This document shows positions 8,530 to 16,065 of a stretch of 64,000 bases of DNA, piece by piece; the first letter of the stretch is position 1; the number at the start of each line of letters is the position of its first letter. Position numbers and translations under genes: made by a program. Source of the DNA: Azospirillum canadense (lineage in GTDB: Bacteria > Pseudomonadota > Alphaproteobacteria > Azospirillales > Azospirillaceae); NCBI RefSeq assembly GCF_025961225.1, contig NZ_JAOQNG010000010.1, positions 734,501 through 798,500 of the forward strand, written 5' to 3'. Under the pieces are notes generated by a model. The model was given only the letters and a program-made list of their open reading frames with translations. It made no database searches and was not told the origin of the DNA.

Positions 8530-9381
8530 ATGCTGAAGTCGTTGATTGCCGCCGTTTCCCTGGTCGGAGCCGTGCTGGCGGGCACGGTGTCGGCGTGGTC
8601 CCAGGCCCAATCCCCGTCCGCGGACGGAACGCCGCTTCGCATCGGCATCGCGCCCCACACCAGCGCCCGCGTCATCATTGAACAGTACCAGCCGGTCCGC
8701 CTTGCGGTGGAAAAGGCGATGGCGCAGCCGGCGGAGATCGTCACCGCCCCCGATTTCACCGCCTTCGCCCGCCGCGCGCTGGACCAGGAGTATGACATCG
8801 CCGTCACCACCGGGCATCAGGCGCAACTGCTGCGCCAGGACGCCGGCTACAAGCCGCTGCTGACCTACAAGGCCGACTTCAAGTCGGTGGTCGTCGCGGC
8901 CATCGGGTCCGCCTATACAGACGCCGCCTCGCTGCGCGGCAACACAGTGCTGGGGCTGAACCCGTCGTCGCTGGTGACGCTGTGGGGGCAGCACTGGCTG
9001 AAGGACAGCAAGGTCGATGCCCAGGTCCGCTACGTCAGCGCTGCGGACAGCGTCGCCCAGATCGTCCTGGCGGGCGATGCGGCAGCCGGCTTCATGTCGC
9101 TGGCGAACCTGCAGAAGCTGGCGCCCGACGTCCAGGCGAAGCTGAAGGTCATCGCCGAAAGCCAACCCATGGCCGGCCGGGTCTATCTGGTGAACGCCCG
9201 TCTGGCCGATCGCTGGCCGGCGCTGCACGACGCGCTGATGGCGTTCGCGGAAACCGCGGAGGGCAAGACCTATTTCGACACCAACGCGCTGGGCGGCTAT
9301 CGCGACATCGGCGGTGAGGAACTGGCGGCCATGGAGCCGCTGGCCGACGAGGTGCGCCAAGTCCTGAAAGCTGCGAAATGA
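8530..9381 (+). CDS. PhnD-like periplasmic phosphate/phosphonate-type binding protein
   Basis: A 283-residue periplasmic solute-binding protein of the phosphonate/phosphite (PhnD-like) class. The signal peptide is MLKSLIAAVSLVGAVLAG followed by a VSA-type cleavage region. The mature start PLRIGIAPHTSARVII and later YDIAVTTGHQAQLL and FKSVVVAA are typical. GTG 8491 and ATG 8497 are in-frame alternatives; 8530 gives the cleanest signal peptide. No permease or ATPase follows. Instead the stop overlaps the ATG of a hybrid histidine kinase (ATGA), so the protein most likely acts as the ligand-binding co-receptor of that kinase. The ligand is unknown. Confidence 0.82.
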   Translation: MLKSLIAAVSLVGAVLAGTVSAWSQAQSPSADGTPLRIGIAPHTSARVIIEQYQPVRLAVEKAMAQPAEIVTAPDFTAFARRALDQEYDIAVTTGHQAQLLRQDAGYKPLLTYKADFKSVVVAAIGSAYTDAASLRGNTVLGLNPSSLVTLWGQHWLKDSKVDAQVRYVSAADSVAQIVLAGDAAAGFMSLANLQKLAPDVQAKLKVIAESQPMAGRVYLVNARLADRWPALHDALMAFAETAEGKTYFDTNALGGYRDIGGEELAAMEPLADEVRQVLKAAK

Positions 9382-12065
9382 GCGGCGGGTGGGTCCGCGA
9401 AGTGAACGGCGGGCGGGTCCGCCCTTGGCACACACTGCGCGGGCGGATGCTGCTTGCCGCGGTGTTCGTCGAGGCGCTGATGCTGACGCTGCTGGTCGCC
9501 AACAGCGTCCGCCTTCTGTACGGCAGCCTCGCCGAGCAGGCGCAGCTGCACGCCAACCAGGTGTCGCCGGTGCTGAACGCGGCGTTGGTGGCACCTCTGG
9601 CGCAGCGCGATTACGCGACGCTTCAGGCCGTGCTTGACGAAAGCCGGTCGGTCGGCGGGGTGGAGTATCTGGCCGTCCAGGACAGCACGGGCAAGCTGGT
9701 CGCCATCAGCGGCTGGCCGCGGGAGCGCGCTCTGCCGCCTCCCGACGACGCCTTCAGCCTGGCGGAGAAGGACACCGGCGCCCGCTTCGATGTCCGCGCG
9801 CCGATCGCGCTGGCCGGGCAGAGGTTGGGGAGCGTGCAGTTCGGCCTCGACCTCGGCCACATCGTTGCGGCGCGAAAGCTTCTAGTGACGCAAGGCGTCG
9901 CCATCGCTGCGGTCGAGGTGCTTCTGTCCACTGGACTGCTCACGCTGATCGGCTTCTTCCTGACGCGCCACCTGACCGCCCTGACCCGGTGCAGCGAGGA
10001 GGTAGCGCGCGGCAATTACGCCCCGCACGCGCTGGCGGAAGGCGACGACGACATCGGCCGCCTTGGTGCCGCCTTCAACGCCATGTCCCGCGCCATCAAG
10101 GAACGGGTGGACGAACTGACGCAGGCGCTCGACACCCGGGAGAAGTTGGCCCACGACGTGGAGCAGGAACGGGCGCGCCTGTCCGCCCTGCTCGCGGCGA
10201 TGGACATCGGCATCCTGTTCGCCGGCAGCGACCGTCGGATCGCCTACGCCAACCCCGCCTTCTGCCGCCTGTTCGACATCGACCCGGAGGTGTGCGGCAC
10301 CCTGGTCGGTGCCGGGCTGGACGATGTCATGGCGACCTCCCGCAACGCATCCGCCACCGCCGCGCTCGCCGGCGTGGAGGAGGACGAGGTGCGGGAAATG
10401 GGGCTGGAGGACGGCCGCATCGTCTCCTGGCACAATGTTCCGGTGCGCAGCGTCGGCGGGGCGCCGATCGGCAAGCTTTGGATCTGCATCGACGTCACCG
10501 AACCGCGGCTCGCCTCCCAGCAGCTGCTCCAGGCGAAGGAGGCGGCGGAGGCGGCCAGCCGCGCCAAGACGGAATTCCTGGCGACCATCAGCCACGAGCT
10601 GCGCACCCCGATGAACGGCGTGCTCGGCAACCTGGCGCTGCTCGCCGACAGCGACCTCGCCAGCGAGGAGCAGAGGCTGGCCATGGTGGCCCGCCAGTCG
10701 GCGGAAAGCCTACTGCGGCTTCTGGACGACATCCTTGACCTGTCGAAGCTGGAGGCCCGCCGGTTCGAACTGGAGGAGGCGGACTGCGCACTCGCCGACG
10801 TCGTGGAAACCGTGCTTGAGGTCATGCGTCCCCGCGCCTTCGAGAAGGGGCTGGTGCTGACGTCGCACATGCTGCCGACCGTGCCGGACGTGGTGGTGAC
10901 CGACCCGGCGCGGCTGCGGCAGATTCTGTTCAACCTCGTCGGCAACGCCGTCAAGTTCACCCACGCCGGGCACGTCGCCGTGCGGGCACGGCGCGGGCGC
11001 GACATCGACGATGATCACTTCCTGCTGGAATTCGAGGTGGAGGACACGGGCATCGGTATCGCCGCCGACGCCGTGCCGATGCTGTTCGAGCGGTTCACCC
11101 AAGCGGACAGTTCCATCACCCGCCGCTATGGCGGGACCGGCCTTGGCCTCGCCATCTGCCAGGAGCTGTGCCGGGCGCTCGGCGGCGCGATCGAGGTGGA
11201 CACCGCGCCTGGTCGCGGCAGCGTCTTCCGCTTCTCCGTCGCAACGCGGGTCGGCGACCCCGAGGCGTTGCTGAAGAACCGGAGTCCGCTGCACCATCCC
11301 GACGCCGTGGTTCCGGCGGGCCTGCGCATCCTGGCCGTGGACGACAACCAGATCAACCGCGACATCGTGCGCGGAATCCTGGAGCGGTCCGGCCACAAGG
11401 TCACGCTGGCGGAGGACGGCAGCGAGGCCGTGCGCTTGGCCGGCGCGCAGGAGTTCGACCTCATCCTGATGGACATCCAGATGCCGGACATGGACGGCCT
11501 GACGGCGACGCGGCTGGTCCGCCGGATGAAGGGGCCGATCCGGCGGGTCCCGGTCATCGCGCTGACCGCCCACGCGTCCGGCAGTTCGCGGCCGGAATGC
11601 CTGGACGCGGGCATGAACGGCTTCGTGCCCAAGCCCCTGCGCCCGGGCGAACTGTTCCGCGAAATGGCGACGGTTCTCGGCGCGCCTGCTGCCAAACCGG
11701 AAGGGGCCAATCCGGACGGTTCGGCCGAACCGCCCGTGGAGGTCGCTCCGGAAGAACTGATCGACGTGGAACAGGTTCAGGTGCTGGTCGACGCGCTGGG
11801 CGCGGACGGCTGGCAGGAAACGCTCGGCGCCTTCTCCGACAGCGCGCGGGAGCACATCCGGCAGATCGGGGAAAGCTTGGCGGCTGGGCAGGAGCACCAC
11901 CGCGTCGCCCACACGCTGAAAGGGCTGTCCTGGAACGTCGGGGCGAAGCGCCTGGGCGACCAAGCGCTTGCGCTGGAGCGGGCCGGGGCGGACGATGCGC
12001 GCGCCTTGGCCGCGGAACTGGATGGCATCCTGGGCGAGACGCTGGGCGCCTTCGAGACCGTGTGA
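9378..12065 (+). CDS. hybrid sensor histidine kinase (HAMP-PAS-HisKA-HATPase-REC-HPt)
   Basis: An 895-residue membrane kinase. Visible in order: TM1 (24-45), a periplasmic domain of about 120 residues, TM2 (168-195), HAMP (196-250), PAS (about 268-380), HisKA with H406 in ATISHELRTPMNG, HATPase (N-box NLVGNAVKFTH near 519, G-boxes DTGIGI and GGTGLGLAI), receiver (D699 in LILMDIQMPDMDG) and HPt (H845 in AHTLKG). It can run a full internal phosphorelay. It is translationally coupled to the PhnD-like protein, which probably docks on its periplasmic loop. The single-domain receiver encoded convergently just downstream is a candidate output. Confidence 0.92.
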   Translation: MSGGWVREVNGGRVRPWHTLRGRMLLAAVFVEALMLTLLVANSVRLLYGSLAEQAQLHANQVSPVLNAALVAPLAQRDYATLQAVLDESRSVGGVEYLAVQDSTGKLVAISGWPRERALPPPDDAFSLAEKDTGARFDVRAPIALAGQRLGSVQFGLDLGHIVAARKLLVTQGVAIAAVEVLLSTGLLTLIGFFLTRHLTALTRCSEEVARGNYAPHALAEGDDDIGRLGAAFNAMSRAIKERVDELTQALDTREKLAHDVEQERARLSALLAAMDIGILFAGSDRRIAYANPAFCRLFDIDPEVCGTLVGAGLDDVMATSRNASATAALAGVEEDEVREMGLEDGRIVSWHNVPVRSVGGAPIGKLWICIDVTEPRLASQQLLQAKEAAEAASRAKTEFLATISHELRTPMNGVLGNLALLADSDLASEEQRLAMVARQSAESLLRLLDDILDLSKLEARRFELEEADCALADVVETVLEVMRPRAFEKGLVLTSHMLPTVPDVVVTDPARLRQILFNLVGNAVKFTHAGHVAVRARRGRDIDDDHFLLEFEVEDTGIGIAADAVPMLFERFTQADSSITRRYGGTGLGLAICQELCRALGGAIEVDTAPGRGSVFRFSVATRVGDPEALLKNRSPLHHPDAVVPAGLRILAVDDNQINRDIVRGILERSGHKVTLAEDGSEAVRLAGAQEFDLILMDIQMPDMDGLTATRLVRRMKGPIRRVPVIALTAHASGSSRPECLDAGMNGFVPKPLRPGELFREMATVLGAPAAKPEGANPDGSAEPPVEVAPEELIDVEQVQVLVDALGADGWQETLGAFSDSAREHIRQIGESLAAGQEHHRVAHTLKGLSWNVGAKRLGDQALALERAGADDARALAAELDGILGETLGAFETV

Positions 12066-12079
12066 CCGGCGTAGGAGGC

Positions 12080-12454
12080 TTATCCGGCGACCAGGACGGC
12101 CAGCACCTCCGACACCAGGACGGCCGGCTTGATCGGCTTGCGCACGACGCGGCAGACGCCCAGCCGGTCGAAGGCGGCCATGCTCAGCTCCTGTGGCACG
12201 CGCTCGTCGATGCCGGACAGGACGATGACCTTCAGCGTCGGGCGGAGGCTGCGGGCGGCCTGGATGACCTCGAACCCGTCATGCTCCGGCATGATGATGT
12301 CGGTGACCAGGAGATCGAACTCCTTGAAGGTCAGCTCCTCGATAGCCGCTGGCGCACTGGCGCAGGCGGTCACCGTATGCTCGTCCTTTTCCAGGATTTT
12401 CGTGACGATGTTCCGGGAGACCGGATCGTCGTCGACCACAAGAATGTTCGCCAT
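12080..12454 (-). CDS. single-domain response regulator (CheY-like)
   Basis: A 124-residue stand-alone receiver. The acidic pocket VVDDDP, the phospho-acceptor Asp in LLVTDIIMPEHDGFE, the LSGID switch Thr/Ser position and the RKPIKP lysine are all present. No output domain follows, so it must act by protein-protein contact or as a relay intermediate. The ATG at 12454 has TGGGGA upstream and gives normal CheY length; an extension to 12595 is possible but unlike receivers. It ends 14 bp from the stop of the convergent hybrid kinase. Confidence 0.88.
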   Translation of the reverse strand: MANILVVDDDPVSRNIVTKILEKDEHTVTACASAPAAIEELTFKEFDLLVTDIIMPEHDGFEVIQAARSLRPTLKVIVLSGIDERVPQELSMAAFDRLGVCRVVRKPIKPAVLVSEVLAVLVAG

Positions 12455-12794
12455 CGTTCCCCACAGGTCCTTCTGTCGGCGGCCGCGCGCCTGGAGAGAC
12501 TTGGCGGCCAGTGTGTCGATTCTGCGCTTCTGCTGAAAGTGGAGGATTATGTCCTTTCGCTCCACTTTTTCGCTCAAGCAGCGAATTGCCTTCAATTATC
12601 CTGACTTTAGCGCTGCTTTGTCTGCATCACAAGGCGATGCCGCGTGACGTCGAACGAACAGGCCCGCCTTGCGGCGGAGGTCCGTTGACAGGCGGGTTTC
12701 CGCAAGTAAACTGGAAAAGCCTTAAGAAAAAGGCAGCCGGCTGCCCATGGCGGGGGCCGGCCGATTGGTCATATCGCTTGCATGAGGATGTGAC
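12455..12794. promoter_or_regulatory. divergent region with rpoH promoter
   Basis: A 340-bp non-coding gap. A good sigma-70-like promoter for the sigma factor is TTGACA at 12685-12690, a 16-bp spacer, and TAAACT at 12707-12712, about 80 bp before the start codon. On the opposite strand GATAAT (complement of 12592-12597) may serve as a -10 for the receiver gene. No other structure was found. Confidence 0.5.
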
Positions 12795-13682
12795 ATGAGC
12801 ACCGCGCTCACGTTGTCCACGCCGTCCCTGGCCGTGCCGTTGGCCGGCGAGTCCCTGTCCCGTTACATCAACCAGGTCCACCAGTTCCCCGTGCTCGGCG
12901 CGGAGGAAGAGTATGTGCTGGCCACCGCCTGGCGGAAGCACGGCGACGTCGAGGCCGCCCGCAAGCTCGTCACCAGCCATCTGCGCCTGGTCGTGAAGAT
13001 CGCCACCGGCTTCCGGGGCTACGGGCTGCCGATCATGGACCTGATCGGCGAGGGGAACCTTGGCCTGATGACCGCCGTCCGCAAGTTCGAGCCGGATCGC
13101 GGGTTCCGCCTGTCCACCTATGCGATGTGGTGGATCAAGGCCTCCATCCAGGAATACATCCTGCGCTCCTGGAGCTTGGTGAAGCTCGGCACCACCGCCG
13201 CGCAGAAGAAGCTGTTCTTCGGCCTGTCCCGTCTGAAGCGCAAGCTGGGCGAGTTCGGCAGCGGCGACCTGAAGCCGGAAAGCGTCAGCCGCATCGCGCA
13301 GGAGTTGGAGGTTCCCGAGCAGGACGTGGTGGAGGTCAACCGCCGCTTCGTCCAACCGGTCTCGTCCCTCAACGTCCCCCTGACGGAGGATGGCGTTGCG
13401 GAGGTTCAGGACCTGTTGCCCGACGACCGTCCCACCATCGAGGACAGTCTGGTGGAACGGGGCGAGGCGGAGCTTCGCCGCTCCCTGCTGAACGAGGCGC
13501 TGTGCGAACTGAACGAGCGCGAACGCACCATCCTGGTGGAACGCCGCCTCAGCCCGCAGCCGAAGACGCTGGAAGACCTCGCTGTGGTCTATGGCGTCAG
13601 CCGGGAGCGCATCCGGCAGATCGAGGAGCGGGCCTTCCAGAAGGTGGCCCAGCGCGTCCGCGCCCTGGCGCTGGCGGCCTGA
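12795..13682 (+). CDS. rpoH: RNA polymerase sigma-32 family factor
   Basis: A 295-residue group 3 sigma factor. Region 2 reads LVTSHLRLVVKIA...GYGLPIMDLIGEGNLGLM and FRLSTYAMWWIKASIQEYI. The RpoH-specific segment QKKLFFGLSRLKRKL is present, and region 4 ends with GVSRERIRQIEERAFQKV. This directs polymerase to heat-shock-type promoters. Alphaproteobacteria often carry several RpoH paralogues, so this may be a specialised copy. GAGGATG precedes the ATG. It converges with the LysR gene with a 16-bp gap. Confidence 0.93.
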   Translation: MSTALTLSTPSLAVPLAGESLSRYINQVHQFPVLGAEEEYVLATAWRKHGDVEAARKLVTSHLRLVVKIATGFRGYGLPIMDLIGEGNLGLMTAVRKFEPDRGFRLSTYAMWWIKASIQEYILRSWSLVKLGTTAAQKKLFFGLSRLKRKLGEFGSGDLKPESVSRIAQELEVPEQDVVEVNRRFVQPVSSLNVPLTEDGVAEVQDLLPDDRPTIEDSLVERGEAELRRSLLNEALCELNERERTILVERRLSPQPKTLEDLAVVYGVSRERIRQIEERAFQKVAQRVRALALAA

Positions 13683-13698
13683 TGCCCAAAGCTTCGGT

Positions 13699-14616
13699 TC
13701 AGCCCGTCCGCCATTCCGGCGGCGGGTTGTCCCGCGCGAAGCGGATCAGCGCCTGCAACACCGCCGGCACGTGCCGGCGGCTGGGGTAGTAAAGGAATGG
13801 GCCGGGGAAGTGGACGCTCCAGCCCTCCAGAACCTCGACCAGCCGCCCGGATTCCAGCGCCTCGCGCAGGAATCCTTCGAAGCCGTAGACCCAGCCCAAC
13901 TCGTCCTCGGCCGCACGGACGGCAAGTTCGGTGCTGTTGACGACCAGCGCCCCCTCCGGATCGAGGACGACCGTCTCGCCGCGACCGTTGTCGAACTCCC
14001 AGGGCGACAGCGCGCCGCTGGGGAAGCGGTGGCGGATGCAGGGGCGCGACAGCAGGTCGGCCGGCCGCTCCGGACGGCCGTGCCGGGCGATGTGCTCCGG
14101 CGACGCGGCGACGGCGTAGCGCTGCTCCCTGGGGCCGAACGGCACGGCGATGACGTCCTTCGCGAGGCTTTCCCCATAGCGGATGCCCGCGTCGAAGCCG
14201 GAGGCGAAGACGTCCACGAAGGCGTTGTCCTCCACGATCTCCAGTCGGACGCCGGGATGGGCCAGCAGGAAGGGTGCCGCGATCGGCGCCAGGACCAACT
14301 TGCCCGCGGCGGCCGGAACGTTGAGCCGCAGCGTGCCGGTGGGGGTGTCGCGGAAGTCGTTCACCGCGTCCAGCGCGTCGGCGAGTTCGGCGAGCGCAGG
14401 CGTCAGCCGGTCGAGCAGGCGCTGCCCCGCCTCCGTGGGCGTGACGCTGCGGGTCGTCCGGTTCAGCAGCCTGACGCCCAACCGTTCCTCCAGCCCGCGG
14501 ATCGCATCGCTGAGCGAAGAGGGGGACACGCCGCGCTCCCGCGCGGCGCGGCGGAAATTGCGGTGCCGCGCCACCGCGGCGAAGGCATCGAGATCGGAGA
14601 GGTCGGGGCCGCGCAT
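13699..14616 (-). CDS. LysR family transcriptional regulator
   Basis: A 305-residue LysR-type regulator: N-terminal winged helix-turn-helix (LDAFAAVARHRNFRRAARERGVSPSSLSDAIRGLEERLG), linker helix (LLNRTTRSVTPTEAG) and a periplasmic-binding-protein-like effector domain. It is divergent from the aldo/keto reductase with about 120 bp between starts, the usual layout for control of the neighbour. ATG 14616 fits the family N-terminus. The effector is unknown. Confidence 0.92.
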   Translation of the reverse strand: MRGPDLSDLDAFAAVARHRNFRRAARERGVSPSSLSDAIRGLEERLGVRLLNRTTRSVTPTEAGQRLLDRLTPALAELADALDAVNDFRDTPTGTLRLNVPAAAGKLVLAPIAAPFLLAHPGVRLEIVEDNAFVDVFASGFDAGIRYGESLAKDVIAVPFGPREQRYAVAASPEHIARHGRPERPADLLSRPCIRHRFPSGALSPWEFDNGRGETVVLDPEGALVVNSTELAVRAAEDELGWVYGFEGFLREALESGRLVEVLEGWSVHFPGPFLYYPSRRHVPAVLQALIRFARDNPPPEWRTG

Positions 14617-14738
14617 TGTTCGCCTGCTCGGACAAGCCATTCGTGAATGGACGGATTATCGCACGATCCGATCCACGCCATCATCCCTTTCGTCAGGCCG
14701 GCCGGGCGCCGGCCCTCACGAAGCAAGCGGAGGGGATC

Positions 14739-15758
14739 ATGACGGGTACGGACAACAGACTCGGGCAGCGCCGGCTGGGAACGGGCGGGCCGGAGGTGTC
14801 GGCCCTGGGGTTGGGCTGCATGGGCATGTCGGACTTCTACGGGCCGGCCGACCGTTCGGAGAGCATCGCGACGATCCACGAAGCGCTGGACGCCGGCATT
14901 ACTCTGCTGGACACCGGCGACTTCTACGGCATGGGCCACAACGAGATGCTGATCGCCGAGGCGCTGAAGGATCGCCCGCGCGACACGGTCGTGCTCAGCG
15001 TGAAGTTCGGGGCACAGCGCGATCCGGCCGGCAACTGGCTGGGTTACGACGCGCGCCCGGCGGCGGTGAAGACGGCGCTCGCCTACACGCTGAAACGGCT
15101 GGGCACCGATTATGTCGACGTCTACCGGCCGTCGCGGCTCGACCCGGCTGTTCCGATCGAGGAGACGATCGGGGCCATCGCCGACATGGTGAAGGCCGGC
15201 TACGTGCGCCACATCGGGTTGTCGGAGCTGGGCGCCGCCAATATCCGCCGCGCTGCCGCCGTCCACCCGATCAGCGACCTTCAGATCGAATATTCGTTGC
15301 TGTCGCGTGGGATCGAGGCGGATATCCTGCCGACCTGCCGGGAGCTTGGCATTGGCATCACCGCCTACGGCGTGCTGTCGCGCGGCCTGATCAGCGGCCG
15401 CTGGTCGAAGGAGCGTGGTGCCGCCAAGGATTTCCGCGCCGCCAGCCCGCGCTTCCAGGGGGAGAACCTAGAGCACAACCTGGCTCTGGTCGACGCCTTG
15501 CGCGGGGGCGCCGACCGGCTTGGCGGGTCCGTCGCGACGGTCGCCATCGCCTGGGTCCTGTCGCGTGGACCGGACATCGTCCCGCTGGTCGGCGCGCGCC
15601 GCCGCGAGCAGTTGGTGGACGCCCGACGTGCCGCGACGCTGGATCTGTCGGCCGACGACCTCGCGGCGATCGAGGCGGCGATTCCAAAGGGTGCGGCGGC
15701 CGGAGAACGCTACCCGTCGGCGCAGCTGCATCACCTCGACAGCGAGCGCGGGGCGTGA
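14739..15758 (+). CDS. aldo/keto reductase with altered catalytic His
   Basis: A 339-residue NADPH-dependent (beta/alpha)8 reductase. Asp and Tyr of the catalytic tetrad are in LLDTGDFYGMGHNE, and Lys is in LSVKFG. At the His position the usual LHR/QHR is YRPSRLD, so the fourth tetrad residue appears to be Ser. The nucleotide-binding C-terminal part (IVPLVGARRREQL) is normal. AGGGGA at 14731-14736 precedes the ATG. The divergent LysR gene probably regulates it. A substrate cannot be given. Confidence 0.9.
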   Translation: MTGTDNRLGQRRLGTGGPEVSALGLGCMGMSDFYGPADRSESIATIHEALDAGITLLDTGDFYGMGHNEMLIAEALKDRPRDTVVLSVKFGAQRDPAGNWLGYDARPAAVKTALAYTLKRLGTDYVDVYRPSRLDPAVPIEETIGAIADMVKAGYVRHIGLSELGAANIRRAAAVHPISDLQIEYSLLSRGIEADILPTCRELGIGITAYGVLSRGLISGRWSKERGAAKDFRAASPRFQGENLEHNLALVDALRGGADRLGGSVATVAIAWVLSRGPDIVPLVGARRREQLVDARRAATLDLSADDLAAIEAAIPKGAAAGERYPSAQLHHLDSERGA

Positions 15759-16065
15759 CCAGCCGCGTCCGATGGGCGGGCCGTGACAAAGGAGAACCGA
15801 CGGGTTGATCCTCTCCCGCTGGTCGTCTATACCGAAGCGGCTACGACTTTGGCTCGGCTCGACCGTGCCGAGGTCTTGGCCCGCCGGCTCCGGTCGCGCA
15901 TTTGCGAACAACGGCGGGGCATTGCGCGGGATGGCTGTGTGACCGTTACGAATCGTTGGAAAGCGTTACGTATAAGGTCATAATGCCACTTCGGTGGCGG
16001 CTGTCTCCACGTGATGCAACACGGCGGCGCCGACGCGAGCGACGATTTGGAAAGCGGGTACGGTT
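15759..16065 (+). promoter_or_regulatory. promoter region of the haem-PAS/EAL gene
   Basis: This 307-bp gap has no convincing gene. A sigma-70-like promoter is visible: TTGGAA (15956-15961), a 17-bp spacer and CATAAT (15979-15984), about 80 bp ahead of the coding start. Two direct copies of CGTTACG (15944-15950 and 15964-15970) sit 20 bp apart, one just upstream of the -35 and one inside the spacer, a layout typical of a repressor site. Confidence 0.5.

Noticed and set aside
15783..15983. 66-codon rightward frame, and a 106-codon frame on the other strand
   Set aside because: Both have weak codon bias and no ribosome site; the region is better read as the promoter of the haem-PAS gene.
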